64,000 nt of DNA, taken from NCBI GenBank assembly GCA_035505655.1, contig DATJQP010000085.1:1-64000 (forward strand), given 5' to 3'. The translations under genes were made by a program, and so were the position numbers. The notes under the pieces are model-generated. The model made no database searches, was not told the DNA's origin, and saw only the letters and a list, made by a program, of their open reading frames with translations. Shown here in pieces: positions 62,916 to 64,000 of this stretch. How positions within the stretch are numbered: position 1 is the stretch's first letter; each line of letters begins with the position of its first letter. This stretch comes from JAGVPT01 sp035505655. Lineage in GTDB: Bacteria; Bacteroidota; Ignavibacteria; UBA10030; UBA8401.

Positions 62916-64000
62916 ATGGCACTGAAATTCAAGACCGCTCAGGAAACTGAATTCGACCTTCTCGCCCTCGGTGAGTGCATGATCCGCCTCAGCCCTCCCG
63001 GCCATCAGCGCATCGAGCTGACTCCGGTGTTCGAGGCGTATGCCGGCGGAGGCGAGTACAATGTCGCCTATGCGCTCTCCCGGTACGGGATGAGGACAGC
63101 GTGGGTCTCACGGCTTGTCGACAATCCTCTCGGCGCATTCATCCGGAATCATGCCCGGGCGAGCGGCATGGACATCAGCGAGGTCGTACGGGTTCCGTAT
63201 GACGGTTCCGGGCGTTCGGACAGGATCGGTCTCAACTTTACGGAGGTTGGCATCGGCGTCCGCGCGAGCGTGACAATGTACGACAGGGGGCATACGGCAA
63301 TCGCCCATATGACTCCTTCGGATGTCGATTGGAAGCGGCTCTTTTCCGAACGGAAGACTCGCTGGTTCCACACTGGCGGGATTTTTACGGCTCTCAGCGA
63401 CGGTTGCGCCGAGGTGGCCTTCGAGTCGATGAAGGCTGCCCACGAAGCCGGGACGGTTGTCAGCTACGACCTTAACTTCCGGAGCAAGCTCTGGTCGAGC
63501 ACAAAAGCCATCGAAGTGACGAAACGGCTTGTACCGTTCATCGACGTCCTCATCGGCAACGAAGAGGACTTTCAGAAGGTCCTCGGGTTTGAGGTTGAAG
63601 GGACGGACGATAAGCTCGTATCGCTCCCGATCGAAGGCTACAAGAAGATGGTGAAGCGGGTCGTCGAGACGTTCCCGAATGTCAAGGCGGTCGGTACGAC
63701 GCTCCGGGAGGTCGTCAGCGGCCTCGTCAACAACTGGTCCGCAATCATGTATTACGACGGCGTCTTTTACGAGTCGAGGAAGTTCGCGAACCTTGAGATC
63801 GAAGACCGGGTAGGAGGCGGGGACGGTTTCTGCAGCGGCTTCGTCTACGGCCTCCTCCACGGGATGCCTCCGCAGGAGTGCGTTGAAATGGGGGCTGCCC
63901 ATGGAGCGCTCCTTCAAAGCACGCGCGGAGATACGAGCATGGTTACGATGGAGGAGATCCGCCACGTCATGAAAGGCGGCAGTGCGAGGATCAAACGATA
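62916..64000 (+). CDS. kdgK: 2-keto-3-deoxygluconate kinase (PfkB family), cut by window end
   Basis: Phosphorylates KDG to KDPG, the product shared by both uronate branches. 361 codons are visible, with the final two bases TA of what is probably the stop codon. The start MALKFKTAQETEFDLLALGE leads into the PfkB fold; the N-terminal substrate region has YAGGGEYNVAYALSRYGM and the C-terminal signature DRVGGGDGFCSGF carries the catalytic base D303. No competing start was seen. The gene lies 45 bp after the LarA-family gene and closes the visible pathway. The KDPG aldolase must be downstream or elsewhere. Confidence 0.88.
   Translation, partial: MALKFKTAQETEFDLLALGECMIRLSPPGHQRIELTPVFEAYAGGGEYNVAYALSRYGMRTAWVSRLVDNPLGAFIRNHARASGMDISEVVRVPYDGSGRSDRIGLNFTEVGIGVRASVTMYDRGHTAIAHMTPSDVDWKRLFSERKTRWFHTGGIFTALSDGCAEVAFESMKAAHEAGTVVSYDLNFRSKLWSSTKAIEVTKRLVPFIDVLIGNEEDFQKVLGFEVEGTDDKLVSLPIEGYKKMVKRVVETFPNVKAVGTTLREVVSGLVNNWSAIMYYDGVFYESRKFANLEIEDRVGGGDGFCSGFVYGLLHGMPPQECVEMGAAHGALLQSTRGDTSMVTMEEIRHVMKGGSARIKR

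Overview
The window looks like a chromosomal segment of a Bacteroidota-type bacterium (FCB group, probably close to Ignavibacteria). The basis is the repeated C-terminal sorting domain of the type IX secretion system (T9SS) with its NYPNPFNP signature, TonB-dependent receptors with a carboxypeptidase-like N-terminal domain, PorV-like outer-membrane proteins and a fairly GC-rich coding style. No tRNA, rRNA, CRISPR array or insertion sequence was seen.

Left flank (1-17860): the 3' end of a GH130 phosphorylase, a small membrane-anchored protein, two adjacent 7-bp tandem arrays, dsbD, a GH31 glycosidase, a 1696-residue nine-PAS hybrid histidine kinase on the minus strand, a small secreted protein, a T9SS-exported subtilisin, and a minus-strand ECF sigma / anti-sigma / secreted-protein group.

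Main region (about 17.97-64 kb, all on the plus strand): a very large pectin utilisation locus. A promoter with a 22-bp dyad operator at 18009 opens a chain of tightly spaced or overlapping genes: GH28, TonB receptor, a 740-residue surface protein, PorV-like protein, outer-membrane barrel, SGNW-family protein, PL1 pectate lyase, GH105, LacI-type regulator, DUF4350-like protein, second GH28, divergent CE8 esterase and a large SGNW-family protein. The same operator recurs before the next two genes (41344 and 43723), which encode an SGNW-family protein and an SGNW-family protein fused to a complete CE8 pectin methylesterase. A PL9 lyase, a second TonB receptor, a beta-helix protein and a DUF4861-like protein follow.

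The last 8 kb hold the cytoplasmic uronate pathway: uxaC, kduI, an ExuT-like transporter, a short-chain reductase, a PdxB-type dehydrogenase, a LarA-family protein and kdgK, which runs into the window end. The division of labour can be read from the signals. The two lyases and the fused esterase carry T9SS sorting domains and should act outside the cell; GH28, GH105 and the divergent CE8 have only signal peptides and should act in the periplasm; the uronate enzymes have neither and act in the cytoplasm. No SusD-like protein is present, and no altronate or mannonate dehydratase or KDPG aldolase is in the window.
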